Both the position numbers and the translations under genes were made by a program. Positions 17,961-27,525 of a stretch of DNA of 64,000 bases are shown in pieces. This stretch comes from Jeotgalicoccus halotolerans (GTDB lineage: Bacteria > Bacillota > Bacilli > Staphylococcales > Salinicoccaceae). The stretch spans positions 434,001 to 498,000 of the forward strand of contig NZ_QUMW01000009.1 of assembly GCF_003387165.1 (NCBI RefSeq), given 5' to 3'. The number at the start of each line of letters is the position of its first letter. Position 1 is the first letter of the stretch. The notes under the pieces were generated by a model. It did no database searches. It was not told the DNA's origin and was given only the letters and a program-made list of their open reading frames with translations.

Positions 17961-18218
17961 ATGCTTAAAATAGTTGCTTTAATAATACTGGTTATTCCCG
18001 GCATCATTGCGGGAATCGGAATAAAACTGATGCGGGACAGCATATTTGGTATCGTAATTGATCCGTTTACCTACACTGCCCTGCAGTTTTTTGCAGGTCT
18101 GATTATGACTGCACTCGGAATATGGTTTATCGGCGGATATCTTTTGTACCGCGAACGCAAAAATAAACGTGCCCAGGAACGTTTCATGAAACAAGCAAAA
18201 AAATCCGGTGAAGATTAA
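17961..18218 (+). CDS. DUF2627 small membrane protein (YqzF-like)
   Basis: An 85-aa protein with two predicted transmembrane helices (about 3-23 and 40-63) and a basic C-terminal tail (YRERKNKRAQERFMKQAKK). It matches the DUF2627/YqzF family, which sits beside the bkd locus in Bacillus; its function is unknown. It has AGGAG upstream. Its stop codon overlaps the recN stop on the other strand inside a terminator palindrome. Confidence 0.8.
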   Translation: MLKIVALIILVIPGIIAGIGIKLMRDSIFGIVIDPFTYTALQFFAGLIMTALGIWFIGGYLLYRERKNKRAQERFMKQAKKSGED

Positions 18219-18233
18219 TCTTCACTGGATTTT
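18200..18233. terminator. Palindromic bidirectional terminator containing both stop codons
   Basis: The sequence AAAATCCGGTGAAGAT is mirrored by TAATCTTCACTGGATTTT around a TTAA centre, with one G-T pair. The TAA of the DUF2627 gene (18216-18218) and of recN (18215-18217, reverse) share the centre, and A/T runs flank both sides. Confidence 0.8.
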
Positions 18234-19879
18234 AATAATTCTGCCGCATTAAGCCGGGCGGCTTCAGTAATTTTAGAGCCGCTGATCATGCGTGCAATTT
18301 CTTCGATTTTATCTTCATAATTCAAATAAGCTGCGGTTGAGTGCGTACGTTCACCTTCAGTGTCTTTTTCTACATGGAGAAGATGGTCTGCAGTTGCTGC
18401 TGCCTGCGGCAGATGAGAAATCGCCAGCACCTGGCGCTGTTTGGACAGAAGTTTCATTTTCTCGACCATGCGGGCAGCCACCTGTCCGCTGACTCCCGTA
18501 TCAATTTCATCAAAAATAATTAAAGAATCGCTGTCGAATTCAGAGAAGATAGTCCGCAGGGCAAGACTGACCCGGGACACTTCCCCGCCTGAAGCAATTT
18601 GCTTCATAGGTTTCAGCGGTTCGCCTTTATTCGTCGCAATTAAAAACTCAACATCGGTAAAACCGAGCGGATTAAAATGAGATTCTTTTAAGCTGATTTC
18701 AAACTGAACGTTCGGCATTTCGAGTTCACTGAGTTCGCGGCGCAGCTTGCTTTCTAAGAAGTGTTTGCGCTCGTTCCTGTATGTGTGAAGCTTCATTGCG
18801 GACTGCTCCATTTTCTCATACAGTTCTTTTTGCTCATCTTCCAGCCGTGTGAACGACTGTGAAATATTTTCGAGATCATCGATATCTTCCTGCAGTTCCT
18901 GCTCGAACTGAAGCAGCCCGGGATAGGTTTTTGTGAATTTGCGCTTCAGCTGATTGAACTGATTCAATCTGGACTGAATCGTATTTAAACGTTCTGCATC
19001 GTAATCGATCGAAGACAAATCATTCGACACATGGGAATTCAGCTCGGTTAAAAGGTAATATGCATCCATCAGCGTATCTTTATAAGATGTATATGATTCG
19101 TCGAACTTAGTAACTGTATCGAGTGACTGATTAATATCATACAGCATACCCTGCGGCGGATATTCGCTCACAAGCAGCGACTTAATCTGGCTGAGTGCTC
19201 CGTGAATATTTTCGTAGTTGGATAAAAACTCTAGCTCATGTTCAAGTTCTTCTTCCTCATCTTCTTTCAGCTCAAGGGCTGAAATTTCAGCATGCTGCAT
19301 TTTTAACAGTTCCAGCTGTGTCAGGCGGTTGCGGTCTTTGTATTCGAGTTCTTCAATGCGTTCTTTTACCGACTGATAAGCTTGGTAGTGCTGCTGGTAT
19401 TCGGTAAAAATACTTTCTTTGCCAAGGCCGATATAGCGGTCGAGGTATTCAATCTGTTCATTTTTCTGCAGTACTTCAGCTTGTGACGACTGCGAATGAA
19501 TCGACAGCACAAGTGCCATAATCTGTTTTAAATTATTCAGCGTAATCATCTGATTATTAATTTTAATTAAGCTTTTACTGCTGGCCATCACTTCGCGTCT
19601 CACGATATACAATTCATCTTCTTCAATACCGAGTGAATTAAGCATACTGCTGAGTTTATCATTGACAGGAAAATCAAAGACACCTTCAATGACAGCGCCG
19701 CTGCTTCCGTACCGTATGTCATCTGCGGATGCGCGGCGTCCTTCCAAATAGCTGATGGCTTCAATAATTTTAGATTTACCGGCACCTGATTCACCTGTAA
19801 ATACAGTCATTCCTCTGGAAAAATCCAATTCAATATTTTCAAGCACGGCAAAATTCTGCACACTTAATCTGAGCAGCAC
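18215..19879 (-). CDS. recN: DNA repair protein RecN
   Basis: An SMC-like ATPase that gathers DNA ends during double-strand break repair. Walker A reads GESGAGKS (usually GETGAGKS), followed by long coiled-coil arms (about residues 150-360), the signature QIASGGEVSRVSLAL and Walker B SLIIFDEIDTGVSG near 460. The start is placed at GTG 19879 (MLLRLSVQNFAVL), 6 nt after GGGGTG, giving 554 aa; an upstream GTG at 19888 overlaps that site. It follows argR by 14 nt, as in Bacillus and Listeria. Confidence 0.95.
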   Translation of the reverse strand: MLLRLSVQNFAVLENIELDFSRGMTVFTGESGAGKSKIIEAISYLEGRRASADDIRYGSSGAVIEGVFDFPVNDKLSSMLNSLGIEEDELYIVRREVMASSKSLIKINNQMITLNNLKQIMALVLSIHSQSSQAEVLQKNEQIEYLDRYIGLGKESIFTEYQQHYQAYQSVKERIEELEYKDRNRLTQLELLKMQHAEISALELKEDEEEELEHELEFLSNYENIHGALSQIKSLLVSEYPPQGMLYDINQSLDTVTKFDESYTSYKDTLMDAYYLLTELNSHVSNDLSSIDYDAERLNTIQSRLNQFNQLKRKFTKTYPGLLQFEQELQEDIDDLENISQSFTRLEDEQKELYEKMEQSAMKLHTYRNERKHFLESKLRRELSELEMPNVQFEISLKESHFNPLGFTDVEFLIATNKGEPLKPMKQIASGGEVSRVSLALRTIFSEFDSDSLIIFDEIDTGVSGQVAARMVEKMKLLSKQRQVLAISHLPQAAATADHLLHVEKDTEGERTHSTAAYLNYEDKIEEIARMISGSKITEAARLNAAELLKSSED

Positions 19880-19893
19880 ATTAAACACCCCAG

Positions 19894-20346
19894 TTAAATA
19901 AGATTAAAAATACGATCTTTAATTAATTGCTGTGATTCTTCATCACGGCAGATCAACAGACATGTATCGTCCCCGCAAATTGTGCCGACAACTTCTTCCC
20001 ATTCGAGCTGATCGATAATTGCTCCGATCGACTGGGCGTTGCCTGGCAGTGTTTTTAAAACGAGGAGATTGCCTGTAAAGTCCAGTTTAACAAAACTGTC
20101 CATCAGGTAGCGTCCGAGTTTTTCAAGCGGATGGTACTGTCTGTCTTTTGGCATGCTGTATACATATTCTCCGCCCGGTGAAGGAACTTTAATCAGCTGC
20201 AGTTCTTTAATATCCCGGGATACTGTTGCCTGAGTAACATTAAACTTATGTTCGATAAGCTTATCTACGAGTTCTTCCTGGGTTTCAATCCGGTTATTAG
20301 TAATGATTTCTCTGATTTTAATTTGTCTGATTGATTTATTAGACAT
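19894..20346 (-). CDS. argR: Arginine repressor
   Basis: An arginine-dependent hexameric repressor of arginine biosynthesis and activator of catabolism. The 150-aa protein has an N-terminal winged helix ([38 protein letters not shown]) and a C-terminal arginine-binding domain ([33 protein letters not shown]). A strong AGGGGGG precedes the ATG. It has its own promoter with an ARG box. Confidence 0.95.
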   Translation of the reverse strand: MSNKSIRQIKIREIITNNRIETQEELVDKLIEHKFNVTQATVSRDIKELQLIKVPSPGGEYVYSMPKDRQYHPLEKLGRYLMDSFVKLDFTGNLLVLKTLPGNAQSIGAIIDQLEWEEVVGTICGDDTCLLICRDEESQQLIKDRIFNLI

Positions 20347-20374
20347 TAAAATCCCCCCTTTTATAAATAGTTAT

Positions 20375-20393
20375 TGAATATTTATTCATTATA
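20375..20393 (-). promoter_or_regulatory. argR promoter -10 and ARG box
   Basis: TGAATAAATATTCA (20375-20388) matches the ArgR half-site palindrome TGAATWWWWATTCA exactly. It directly follows TATAAT (20388-20393), so bound ArgR would cover the transcription start. This indicates autoregulation. Confidence 0.8.
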
Positions 20394-20426
20394 TTATCAT
20401 AAGCCGCTCTCTTTGCATAGCAAAAA

Positions 20427-20465
20427 CAAAGACATCAGCCGTACACGACGGCTTTGATGTCTTTG
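20427..20465 (-). terminator. Terminator overlapping the 3' end of tlyA
   Basis: On the reverse strand CAAAGACATCA and TGATGTCTTTG form the outer stem, GCCGT/ACGGC the inner stem, and TTTTT follows. The tlyA stop (20435-20437) lies inside the 3' arm, so about 28 nt of the hairpin are coding. Confidence 0.85.
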
Positions 20466-21220
20466 TCTGTTACTGCATATTCATTTGGTTCGGCCGTCAG
20501 ATAAAAGAGATATTCTCTATTGCCTTTAGTTCCCGTAATCGGAGAACGTTCAATTGCTGACAGATTAAAACCGAGTGTTTCGCATTCTTTTTGCACACGC
20601 CGAAGGACCTGATAATGCGTATCGAGATTTGTAATAATACCGCTCTCTTCCCGTTCTTCCAGATAACTTTCAAATTGAGGCTTAATTAAAGCTGCAATTT
20701 CGATATTATGGGTAAACAATGCTTTTATATGACGGAGAATCGGTACAATTGATGTGAACGATACATCGATTGAAATGACATCCGGGAGAGGATCGAAATT
20801 TTCGATTACAGTCTCTTTAAAATTGGTCTGCTCCATCACGGATACCCGCTCGTCAATTCTCAGCTGGTAGGCGAGCTGGTTAGTACCGACATCGACAGCA
20901 TAGACGTATTTTGCCCCGTGCTTGAGTGCGCAGTCGGTAAAACCGCCCGTGGATGAGCCGATATCGAGCATTACTTTACCCTTTAAATCCAGTCTGAAAG
21001 AATCGATGGCGTGTTTTAACTTTAAGCCCCCGCGCGAAACGAACTGCTTCACATTTTTAAATCTGACCTGAGCTTTTTCGGGTGAAATTTTATCTGAAGC
21101 TTTATAAACAGGTTCATTATTGTTTAATACTTTCCCTGCCATAATTAATTTTTGTATATCATCTATTGAACCGACATTAAAATGTTCGAAAATATATTCA
21201 TCGATTCGCATTTTCTTCAT
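20435..21220 (-). CDS. tlyA: TlyA-family 2'-O-ribose rRNA methyltransferase (YqxC)
   Basis: An N-terminal S4 RNA-binding domain ([36 protein letters not shown]) is followed by a Rossmann methyltransferase ([33 protein letters not shown]). TlyA modifies ribose 2'-OH of cytidines in 16S and 23S rRNA; some homologues are reported as hemolysins. The 261-aa length is normal. It overlaps the dxs 3' end by 23 nt, the usual order dxs-tlyA-argR-recN. Confidence 0.92.
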   Translation of the reverse strand: MKKMRIDEYIFEHFNVGSIDDIQKLIMAGKVLNNNEPVYKASDKISPEKAQVRFKNVKQFVSRGGLKLKHAIDSFRLDLKGKVMLDIGSSTGGFTDCALKHGAKYVYAVDVGTNQLAYQLRIDERVSVMEQTNFKETVIENFDPLPDVISIDVSFTSIVPILRHIKALFTHNIEIAALIKPQFESYLEEREESGIITNLDTHYQVLRRVQKECETLGFNLSAIERSPITGTKGNREYLFYLTAEPNEYAVTDKDIKAVVYG

Positions 21221-23090
21221 AAGATGCCCCTGTCAGCTGTTTAGTCCGTTGTGCAATATTTTCTGCTGTAATGCCGATATCACGGAGCAGCAGATCCACA
21301 TCGCCGTGTTCGATATATTCATTATCAATCCCTAGACGCTGAATTTTATTCGTGTACAGTTCATCGTTCATATAGGTGGACACCATGCTGCCGAGACCGC
21401 CTGTAAGCATTGCTTCTTCTATAACAAATACAGGGATTCCGCTCTCTCCGAGAGAATTAAGGAGAGCAGTATCCATCGGCTTAATAAAGCGTGCGTTTAT
21501 CACTTTAACTTCAATGCCCTCTTTACCTAGTGAATCAGCAGCTTCCAATACAGTGTAAAGCGTTGGTCCGTACGAGATTAGTGCGGCATCACGGCCTTCA
21601 CGGAGCACTTCCCAGCTGCCGATTTCAAGCGGTTTTCGGTTTTCTTTCATATCGACACCCTGGACATTGCCGCGCGGATAGCGGATGGCCATTGGGCCTT
21701 CAGTTTCAAATGATAAATCAATCATCATCTCAGCTTCTTTTTCGTCTTTCGGCATCATTAATGTGATATTAGGGAGGGGGGCAATAAAGCTGATGTCAAA
21801 GACGCCCTGATGAGTTTCACCATCCGCACCGACAAGACCGCTCCGGTCGATACCGAGAAGCACATTGAGATTTTGTCTGTCAACGTCGTGCAGAAGCTGG
21901 TCGTAACCGCGCTGCAGGAAAGTTGAATAGATTGCAAGGTACGGTTTCATGCCTGCAGCCGCTAATCCTGCTGCCATTGTCACGGCATGCTGTTCGGCAA
22001 TACCGGTATCAAAAAAGCGTTCCGGCAGTTCATTCTGGAATTTGGTCAGTTTGCTGCCGACAGGCATAGCCGGTGTCATTGCAACAATTGTCTCATCTTG
22101 ATGAGCGCGGTCGAGTACCGTGTTCGACATAAATGCACTCCACGATTCTGTCTTCTTCGTACCAAGCACTTCGCCGGTATTGATTTTATACGGCCCGAGT
22201 CCGTGCCAGATACCGAGTTTGTCATGTTCTGCAGGATGATAGCCTTTCCCCTTCTTCGTAATCACGTGAATGAGGACGGGACCGTCGTATTCTTTAGAAG
22301 TTTTAATCGCTGCACCGAGATCTTCAAAATTATGGCCATCGACAGGACCGATATATTTAATGCCGAGTTCTTCAAAGAAAATACCATCGACAAACATATA
22401 TTTTGTACTGTCTTTAAAACGGTCAGCGAGATCGCGGAGCGTTGTGCCGACCTGAGGCAGACGTTCGATAAACCCTTCGGCACCGTGTTTAAATTTGTTG
22501 TACTGAGCATTCGTCCTCATGCGTCCGAGCATATTGTGAAGTGCGCCGACGTTTGGCGCAATGCTCATTTCGTTATCGTTTAAAATAATCGTCATATTCG
22601 TCTTGTCGCTGCCGATATGATTCAGTGCTTCAAGCGCCATACCGCCGGTCAGTGCACCGTCGCCGATTATCGGAACAACGTGATTTTTTTCACCTTTAAT
22701 ATCGCGTGCTTTTGCAAAACCCATCGCAGCTGAGAGCGATGTCGATGAATGGCCCGCTTCCCATACATCATGCTCGCTTTCACGCATTTTTGGAAATCCG
22801 CATAATCCTTTATATTGTCTGAGCGTGGCGAAATCCGCACTTCTGCCCGTTAAAATTTTGTGTATATATGCTTGATGTCCTACATCGAAAATCAGTTTAT
22901 CCGACGGTGAATCAAAGTACTTATGAAGTGCAATTGTCAATTCAACAACACCTAAGTTTGCTCCGATGTGGCCGCCTGTTACTGCACATGACTCGATGAG
23001 AAATTCTCTTATGTCACTTGCTAGCTGTACGAGCTCTTCTTCATTTAATTTTTTCACAAATGACGGCTCGTCAATACTATATATATTCAT
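21198..23090 (-). CDS. dxs: 1-Deoxy-D-xylulose-5-phosphate synthase
   Basis: Condenses pyruvate and glyceraldehyde 3-phosphate, the first step of the MEP isoprenoid pathway, with ThDP. Motifs: [27 protein letters not shown]-like [10 protein letters not shown], the ThDP/Mg motif [34 protein letters not shown] and [17 protein letters not shown]. The start at ATG 23090 ([10 protein letters not shown]) has AAAGGTGG 7 nt upstream, giving 630 aa. The enzyme is absent from S. aureus, which uses mevalonate. It has its own promoter after a terminator that closes ispA. Confidence 0.96.
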   Translation of the reverse strand: MNIYSIDEPSFVKKLNEEELVQLASDIREFLIESCAVTGGHIGANLGVVELTIALHKYFDSPSDKLIFDVGHQAYIHKILTGRSADFATLRQYKGLCGFPKMRESEHDVWEAGHSSTSLSAAMGFAKARDIKGEKNHVVPIIGDGALTGGMALEALNHIGSDKTNMTIILNDNEMSIAPNVGALHNMLGRMRTNAQYNKFKHGAEGFIERLPQVGTTLRDLADRFKDSTKYMFVDGIFFEELGIKYIGPVDGHNFEDLGAAIKTSKEYDGPVLIHVITKKGKGYHPAEHDKLGIWHGLGPYKINTGEVLGTKKTESWSAFMSNTVLDRAHQDETIVAMTPAMPVGSKLTKFQNELPERFFDTGIAEQHAVTMAAGLAAAGMKPYLAIYSTFLQRGYDQLLHDVDRQNLNVLLGIDRSGLVGADGETHQGVFDISFIAPLPNITLMMPKDEKEAEMMIDLSFETEGPMAIRYPRGNVQGVDMKENRKPLEIGSWEVLREGRDAALISYGPTLYTVLEAADSLGKEGIEVKVINARFIKPMDTALLNSLGESGIPVFVIEEAMLTGGLGSMVSTYMNDELYTNKIQRLGIDNEYIEHGDVDLLLRDIGITAENIAQRTKQLTGASYEENANR

Positions 23091-23121
23091 ATAGCAACCA
23101 CCTTTAAATTTACTAGTAATC

Positions 23122-23130
23122 ATTATAACA
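23122..23130 (-). promoter_or_regulatory. dxs promoter (extended -10)
   Basis: TG-T-TATAAT on the reverse strand is an extended -10 element 32 nt before the dxs ATG; TTTGGT-like sequence upstream is a poor -35. With the terminator at 23157-23188 it separates dxs transcription from xseA-xseB-ispA. Confidence 0.55.
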
Positions 23131-23156
23131 CTATACTGTTCGGACCAAAAAGAAAA

Positions 23157-23188
23157 ATGATAATTCATACTGGCATATGAATTATCAT
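23157..23188 (-). terminator. Terminator overlapping the ispA stop codon
   Basis: ATGATAATTCAT and ATGAATTATCAT form a perfect 12-bp stem with an 8-nt loop, followed on the reverse strand by TTTTCTTTTT. The ispA TGA (23185-23187) is inside the 5' arm. Confidence 0.75.
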
Positions 23189-24063
23189 TGATCTCTTTCA
23201 GCAAACATCTGAACGATTTTACGTAACCCCGCTGTCGCTATTAATCCATCCAGACTGTCTAGGATGCCGTATGCCTCTTCTTCTTTATCATTCAAGGCAG
23301 CCTTAGCACCTTTTAACCCAAGTTCACTCACATAGGTCACTTTGCCTTTTTTCGCATCGCTGCCCGTATTCTTACCTGTAATTTCAGGATTGCCTTCAAG
23401 ATCCAAAATATCATCCTTAATCTGAAACAGGACGCCGATAACTTCGCTGAATTTTTCAAGACGCGAGTTCACCTGAGGTTCCGCACCGGCAATAATGCAC
23501 GCTGCTGTCACAGGTGCTTTAATGAGCGCACCGGTTTTGTAAGCATGAATTTTTTCGAGTTCATCAAGCGATGTTTTTCGTTTCTCCGCTTCGATATCGA
23601 GCATTTGTCCGCTGATCATGCCTGACTGTCCGCTTGCAGAAGAAATTATCTCAACGAGTTTAATTCTTACTTCTGCTGATAATGCTTTGTCTTTCGCAAG
23701 TACATTAAAACTTTCATTGAGCAGGTTGTCGCCGGCGAGTATCGCCGCCGCTTCACCGAAGACGACATGATTTGTCGGCTTGCCGCGTCTCAGTTCATCG
23801 TTATCCATGGCAGGCAGATCATCATGAATCAGCGAGTAAGTATGAATCATCTCAATCGCGGATGCTGTACTGACACCTTTTGAGACGTCTGTGTTAAGTG
23901 CCTCCAGCGCAGTAAATAACAACAGCGGACGGAGTCCTTTGCCGCCGGCTTCAACAGAATATTTACTCGCCTCGTAAATTGTTTCAGAATGTTGATATTC
24001 CTTCAGATGCAGAAGTATATGGGATTTCACTTTATCGATATAAGCTTTGTTTTTATTCTCCAT
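23185..24063 (-). CDS. ispA: Farnesyl diphosphate synthase
   Basis: Chain elongation of DMAPP with IPP to GPP and FPP. The first aspartate-rich motif is [20 protein letters not shown], the second is [22 protein letters not shown] near residue 45 binds IPP. The ATG at 24063 ([10 protein letters not shown], 292 aa) overlaps the xseB stop by 11 nt and has AAGGAT upstream; an earlier in-frame start would lie within xseB. Confidence 0.94.
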   Translation of the reverse strand: MENKNKAYIDKVKSHILLHLKEYQHSETIYEASKYSVEAGGKGLRPLLLFTALEALNTDVSKGVSTASAIEMIHTYSLIHDDLPAMDNDELRRGKPTNHVVFGEAAAILAGDNLLNESFNVLAKDKALSAEVRIKLVEIISSASGQSGMISGQMLDIEAEKRKTSLDELEKIHAYKTGALIKAPVTAACIIAGAEPQVNSRLEKFSEVIGVLFQIKDDILDLEGNPEITGKNTGSDAKKGKVTYVSELGLKGAKAALNDKEEEAYGILDSLDGLIATAGLRKIVQMFAERDQ

Positions 24064-24262
24064 CGTTATCAGTATCCTTATTGAGTTCTTCAACTTTTAA
24101 CTCGGCATTTTTCAATATATTATCGCATTCCTGTGAAAGTTTAATACCTTCCTGATAAAGTTCCAGCGACTTTTCCAGGGATACTTCCTCTTCATCGAGC
24201 GATTTAACGATTGTTTCCAGTCTCGTCATTTTCATTTCAAAAGTCTGATCATTTTTAGTCAT
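24053..24262 (-). CDS. xseB: Exodeoxyribonuclease VII small subunit
   Basis: A 69-aa helical subunit that binds XseA ([35 protein letters not shown]). It overlaps xseA by 8 nt and ispA by 11 nt, the normal coupled arrangement. Confidence 0.94.
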   Translation of the reverse strand: MTKNDQTFEMKMTRLETIVKSLDEEEVSLEKSLELYQEGIKLSQECDNILKNAELKVEELNKDTDNDGE

Positions 24263-25595
24263 CTGTATTCACCTCAGTTACTTTCGCGCTGACTGTGCCT
24301 CGATTAAATGATGTTTCAATAACATCGCCAACTTTTAAGTTTTTTGCTTCCGTTACTATTCTATTATTAAACGTTGTATAAGAATAGCCTCTTTTTAATA
24401 TTTGAACCGGACTGACTGATTCAAGCACATTAATGTTTCCTGAAAGGTGTTCCATCTTCCGGCCGAGCACCGCTTTTATCCGACGTTTCAGCTCATCTTT
24501 TGTTCTCAGAAGTTCGGCCTGCCCATTTCTTATAAGAGGAGACGGACTGCTGTAGGATAATGCAGACATATGCCTGTCCAGCATGTGCCGGTTTTCGAGC
24601 AGCGAGGAAGACATATAATTATCAAGTGACGCGGTTAAATCTCGCAGCCTTTCAGTCTCTTCTGTATATAATAAATTCGGATTTTTAAACTTGTAGTAAT
24701 TCGCCAGCCCTTCCAGCTGTTTTCTGGACCGGTCAATTTTTGTCATTATCAGATTATCCGCCTGCCTGCCGAGCTCGCCTAGACGGAGATTTAAATCTCT
24801 GATATTAGGCACAGCCTGTTCTGCTGCAGCAGTCGGTGTCGGCGCCCGGAGATCACTGACATAGTCAACGAGCGTAATATCTGTCTCGTGGCCTACCCCA
24901 GTTATTACCGGCGTATCCATATTAAATACTGCGAGTGCGACTTCCAATTCATTAAAGGTCCACAGATCTTCAATCGATCCGCCGCCCCGGGCAAGAATTA
25001 CTGTGTCCGCGCCGAGTGAGTCCGCTCTTTTAAGATTTGTAAGAACACTCTCCTGGCTGCGGCCGCCCTGGACATATGTATTTAATAAAGTAACCTTAAC
25101 GAGCGGATATCTGCGGGTTAAGGTGGTGATCATATCCTTAATCGCTGCACTCGTCGATGAAGAGACGATGGCGATATGTTCCGGGAAAGCAGGAACCGCC
25201 TTTTTGTGCTCCGGATTCAAGTAGCCCTTTTTCTTCAGCAGCTCTTTGTTCTGTTCCAGCTTTAAAAACAGCTGGCCGATACCGTCAATCTGCATTTCTT
25301 TAACGTAAATCTGGTATTGCCCGCGGGCTTCGTACAGAGTAATATTTCCTGCCAGAAGGACATTCTGCCCTTCTTCGGGCTTGAAATTCAGTTTTTCAGC
25401 ATCGTATCTGAACATCACCGCACTGATGACGGATCTGTCATCTTTAACAGAAAAATAAATGTGGCCGTTCGTATGATGTTTCACATTCGACAGCTCACCC
25501 TTAAGAAAGACCCGTTGCAGGTACGGGTCTTTTTCAAATTTATATTTAATATATTTTGTTAAGGACTGAACTGATAAATACTTTGTACTATCCAT
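24255..25595 (-). CDS. xseA: Exodeoxyribonuclease VII large subunit
   Basis: Catalytic subunit of the single-strand-specific exonuclease VII. An N-terminal OB fold ([24 protein letters not shown], about 25-110) is followed by the catalytic domain ([65 protein letters not shown]) and a C-terminal coiled coil ending in LKRGYSY. The 446-aa length is typical. It follows nusB by 5 nt. Confidence 0.96.
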   Translation of the reverse strand: MDSTKYLSVQSLTKYIKYKFEKDPYLQRVFLKGELSNVKHHTNGHIYFSVKDDRSVISAVMFRYDAEKLNFKPEEGQNVLLAGNITLYEARGQYQIYVKEMQIDGIGQLFLKLEQNKELLKKKGYLNPEHKKAVPAFPEHIAIVSSSTSAAIKDMITTLTRRYPLVKVTLLNTYVQGGRSQESVLTNLKRADSLGADTVILARGGGSIEDLWTFNELEVALAVFNMDTPVITGVGHETDITLVDYVSDLRAPTPTAAAEQAVPNIRDLNLRLGELGRQADNLIMTKIDRSRKQLEGLANYYKFKNPNLLYTEETERLRDLTASLDNYMSSSLLENRHMLDRHMSALSYSSPSPLIRNGQAELLRTKDELKRRIKAVLGRKMEHLSGNINVLESVSPVQILKRGYSYTTFNNRIVTEAKNLKVGDVIETSFNRGTVSAKVTEVNTDD

Positions 25596-25600
25596 TTTAC

Positions 25601-25984
25601 CTAACCTTCATTCTGTACGGCAAAGTTCTTCAATACCCCGTTAACGAAACGGTGGCTGTCTTTGTCACCGTAGTTTTTGGCGATTTTCACCGCTTCATCA
25701 ATGACAACTTTTACAGGTGCACCATGACTCTGCAGTTCAGTGACCGCGAGACGTAATATATTTCTTTCTACTTTGGATATACGATCAATCGTATACCCTG
25801 TTAAGTAACGGCTGATCTCATCATTTACCTGATCTTGATTCTGGATATAGTAATCGATCACCGATTTAACAAATGTTTCAGTCTGATAGACTTCGTAAAA
25901 ACGGGCATTTCTCAGCTCAACAACGTTTTTATCTATTTGAAATAACAGCTGAAATGCTTTCTTTCTTTGTTCATGTCTCTTCAT
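25601..25984 (-). CDS. nusB: Transcription antitermination factor NusB
   Basis: An all-helical RNA-binding protein that works with NusE/S10 in rRNA antitermination. The 127-aa protein shows RKKAFQLLFQIDKN, SKVERNILRLAVTEL, VVIDEAVKIAKNYGD and RFVNGVLKNF. It is followed by xseA in an operon, as in many Firmicutes. Confidence 0.95.
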   Translation of the reverse strand: MKRHEQRKKAFQLLFQIDKNVVELRNARFYEVYQTETFVKSVIDYYIQNQDQVNDEISRYLTGYTIDRISKVERNILRLAVTELQSHGAPVKVVIDEAVKIAKNYGDKDSHRFVNGVLKNFAVQNEG

Positions 25985-26011
25985 GCTTACACCTAAACCT
26001 ATTCTATTAAC

Positions 26012-26362
26012 TTATTTAATAATATTAACGATGTGCACGTTAGTTTCGTTAACTGTGACTTCGAGCATATCATTTACAGCTTGTTTAACATTTTCCTGAA
26101 TACGTTCAGCTACGCTGTGAACGTTTCTGTCAGTTGATAATACGACGTAAATCGCAATGTGAATCTGACCATCTTTAGTCTCGACTTTCACACCGCGGCC
26201 TCGGAATTTCTTCCCAATCTTTTCGATATTACCACTGGCAAAATTATTTTGCAATGAGTGAACGCCTTTAGTTTCTTCAACCGCAATGCTTGCGATTACT
26301 TCAATGACTTCACTGGAGATTTCGATGCTGCCCAAATTTGTATTATGATTTTGTAAAATCAT
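26012..26362 (-). CDS. yqhY: Asp23/Gls24 family protein (YqhY-like)
   Basis: A 116-aa protein of the DUF322/Asp23 family: GSIEISSEVIEVIASIAVEETKGV at the N-terminus and VHSVAERIQENVKQAVNDM in the C-terminal half. In Bacillus yqhY lies between accC and nusB, and YqhY is linked to control of acetyl-CoA carboxylase. Here nusB is still downstream, but accC is 1.8 kb away behind an inserted pair of genes. Confidence 0.88.
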   Translation of the reverse strand: MILQNHNTNLGSIEISSEVIEVIASIAVEETKGVHSLQNNFASGNIEKIGKKFRGRGVKVETKDGQIHIAIYVVLSTDRNVHSVAERIQENVKQAVNDMLEVTVNETNVHIVNIIK

Positions 26363-26381
26363 ACAATCACCTCACTCTTTT

Positions 26382-26558
26382 ATTATATCACGTGACGCGG
26401 GTAATATTAAATGGTTTGCTGAATGGATCGATAAACCGCTGACTCCGTTCGGAAAAGTCTTTAAGCTGTATTTTGTTACTTTAAATATATGTTTATTTAC
26501 GGTTCCAGTCAATAAGATCCGTAATACAGAAGAGTGTATTGAATTCAGCTGCTTTTGA
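26382..26558 (+). other. Open frame without start, possible gene remnant
   Basis: Between yqhY and the lipoprotein gene a rightward frame with no ATG/GTG/TTG start reads plausible protein (WFAEWIDKPLTPFGKVFK, then LYFVTLNICLFTVPVNKIRN) and ends in TGA at 26556-26558. The amphipathic-then-hydrophobic pattern vaguely recalls the N-terminus of DUF624/YesL membrane proteins. It may be a decayed fragment in the inserted region or chance. Confidence 0.25.
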
Positions 26559-26611
26559 CCGCGCTGATGGGACTTCATTTCAAGTTAAATGGGCCTGTTC
26601 CGAAATAAAAA

Positions 26612-26635
26612 TGGCCCGCTTAAAAAAGCCGGCCA
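26612..26635 (-). terminator. Terminator of the Ltp-type lipoprotein gene
   Basis: On the reverse strand TGGCCGGCTT-TTTT-AAGCGGGCCA forms a 10-bp stem with one mismatch, followed by TTTTTATTT. Confidence 0.8.
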
Positions 26636-26644
26636 ATAAATTTG

Positions 26645-27376
26645 TTATTCTAGATTATCCACTGCATATTGCGCTTGTTCCGGGGTGAATTTTTCTCCGT
26701 ATTCGGAAACGAGCTGATCATAAATTGCTGAATGTGACATATCCATTAAATCTTGATAATTCTCTGCAGACTTTAATGCATTTTCATTCCAATCAAATTC
26801 AATATTATCAATCGCATATTGTGCAGCTTCCTCAGGAAAGGCTTCTCCATATTCAGAAACAAGCTGGTCGTAAATTCCAGCTTTAGACATACTCATTATT
26901 TCAGCATAATTGTATGCACTGTTTAGAGCGGATTCCCACTCCCTTGGAACATCGTCTGAATCAGAACCGGAAGATGCAGTTTCTTCTTCTGCAGTTTCAT
27001 CTTTCTCATCTATTTCTGCAAGTTCACTCTCTTCAACTTTCGATTCAGCCTCTTCCAGACCAGTTTCCAAGCTTGCTATCTCTTCATTTTTATTGGAAAT
27101 TTGATTCTCCAAATCCTCCACCTGATCAGTAAGTTGTTTATTCTTCTCTTCTAACTCTGCTAGGTCACTATCGTTTTGTTTTTCAGAGTTTTGCTGTTCC
27201 AGTTCGCTTATCTGCTGTTCTAGATTTTCAACTTGCTGATTCAGCTGTTCATTTTCTTCTTCTAAAGCTGAGACATCGATATCAGTCGCAGTAGTTTCTT
27301 CACTTTCGTCTCCTGTTCCGCACGCACTAAGTAATAGTATAGAAGATAGACTACTAATTACTAGAATTTTCCTCAA
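26645..27376 (-). CDS. Ltp-family surface lipoprotein with coiled coil and two C-terminal repeats
   Basis: The TTG start at 27376 has AGGGAG 8 nt upstream and gives a clean lipoprotein signal (MRKILVISSLSSILLLSACG, lipobox LSAC, Cys19). Residues ~30-135 are an acidic Glu/Gln-rich coiled coil (LEQQISELEQQN heptads) with a Ser/Asp linker. The C-terminus carries two ~49-residue repeats (145-193, 194-243), each with the core IYDQLVSEYGE-F and ending QYA-DN, the host-surface-exposed lipoprotein (Ltp) repeat. The founding member, from Streptococcus phage TP-J34, blocks phage DNA injection. Here it is chromosomal, so phage exclusion is a hypothesis. It is cell-surface bound. Confidence 0.8.
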   Translation of the reverse strand: MRKILVISSLSSILLLSACGTGDESEETTATDIDVSALEEENEQLNQQVENLEQQISELEQQNSEKQNDSDLAELEEKNKQLTDQVEDLENQISNKNEEIASLETGLEEAESKVEESELAEIDEKDETAEEETASSGSDSDDVPREWESALNSAYNYAEIMSMSKAGIYDQLVSEYGEAFPEEAAQYAIDNIEFDWNENALKSAENYQDLMDMSHSAIYDQLVSEYGEKFTPEQAQYAVDNLE

Positions 27377-27413
27377 AATACTTCTCTCCCTTAAATTCAA
27401 TATATTTACATTA

Positions 27414-27468
27414 ATTATAGTGAATTTGAGTGGAGAAAGCTATTTTATTTTAGATTTTTCAGATAATT
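27414..27468 (-). promoter_or_regulatory. Promoter -10 of the lipoprotein gene and CodY-like box
   Basis: TATAAT (27414-27419, reverse) precedes the TTG start by about 38 nt. Upstream, AATTATCTGAAAAAT (27454-27468) matches the CodY consensus AATTTTCWGAAAATT at 13 of 15 positions. This suggests nutrient-responsive control. Confidence 0.45.
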
Positions 27469-27525
27469 ACATACTGGATATAATTTTTCAAATTAACGAA
27501 GATGGTCAGTTGAAGATGACGATTC

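Noticed and set aside
21987-22583. 198-codon open frame on the + strand
   Set aside because: It is antisense to dxs, whose protein is fully conserved; the product is Cys/Phe-rich without domains.
26372-26578. 68-codon leftward open frame between the lipoprotein and yqhY
   Set aside because: No good start or ribosome site; the opposite strand reads more protein-like, and neither is convincing.
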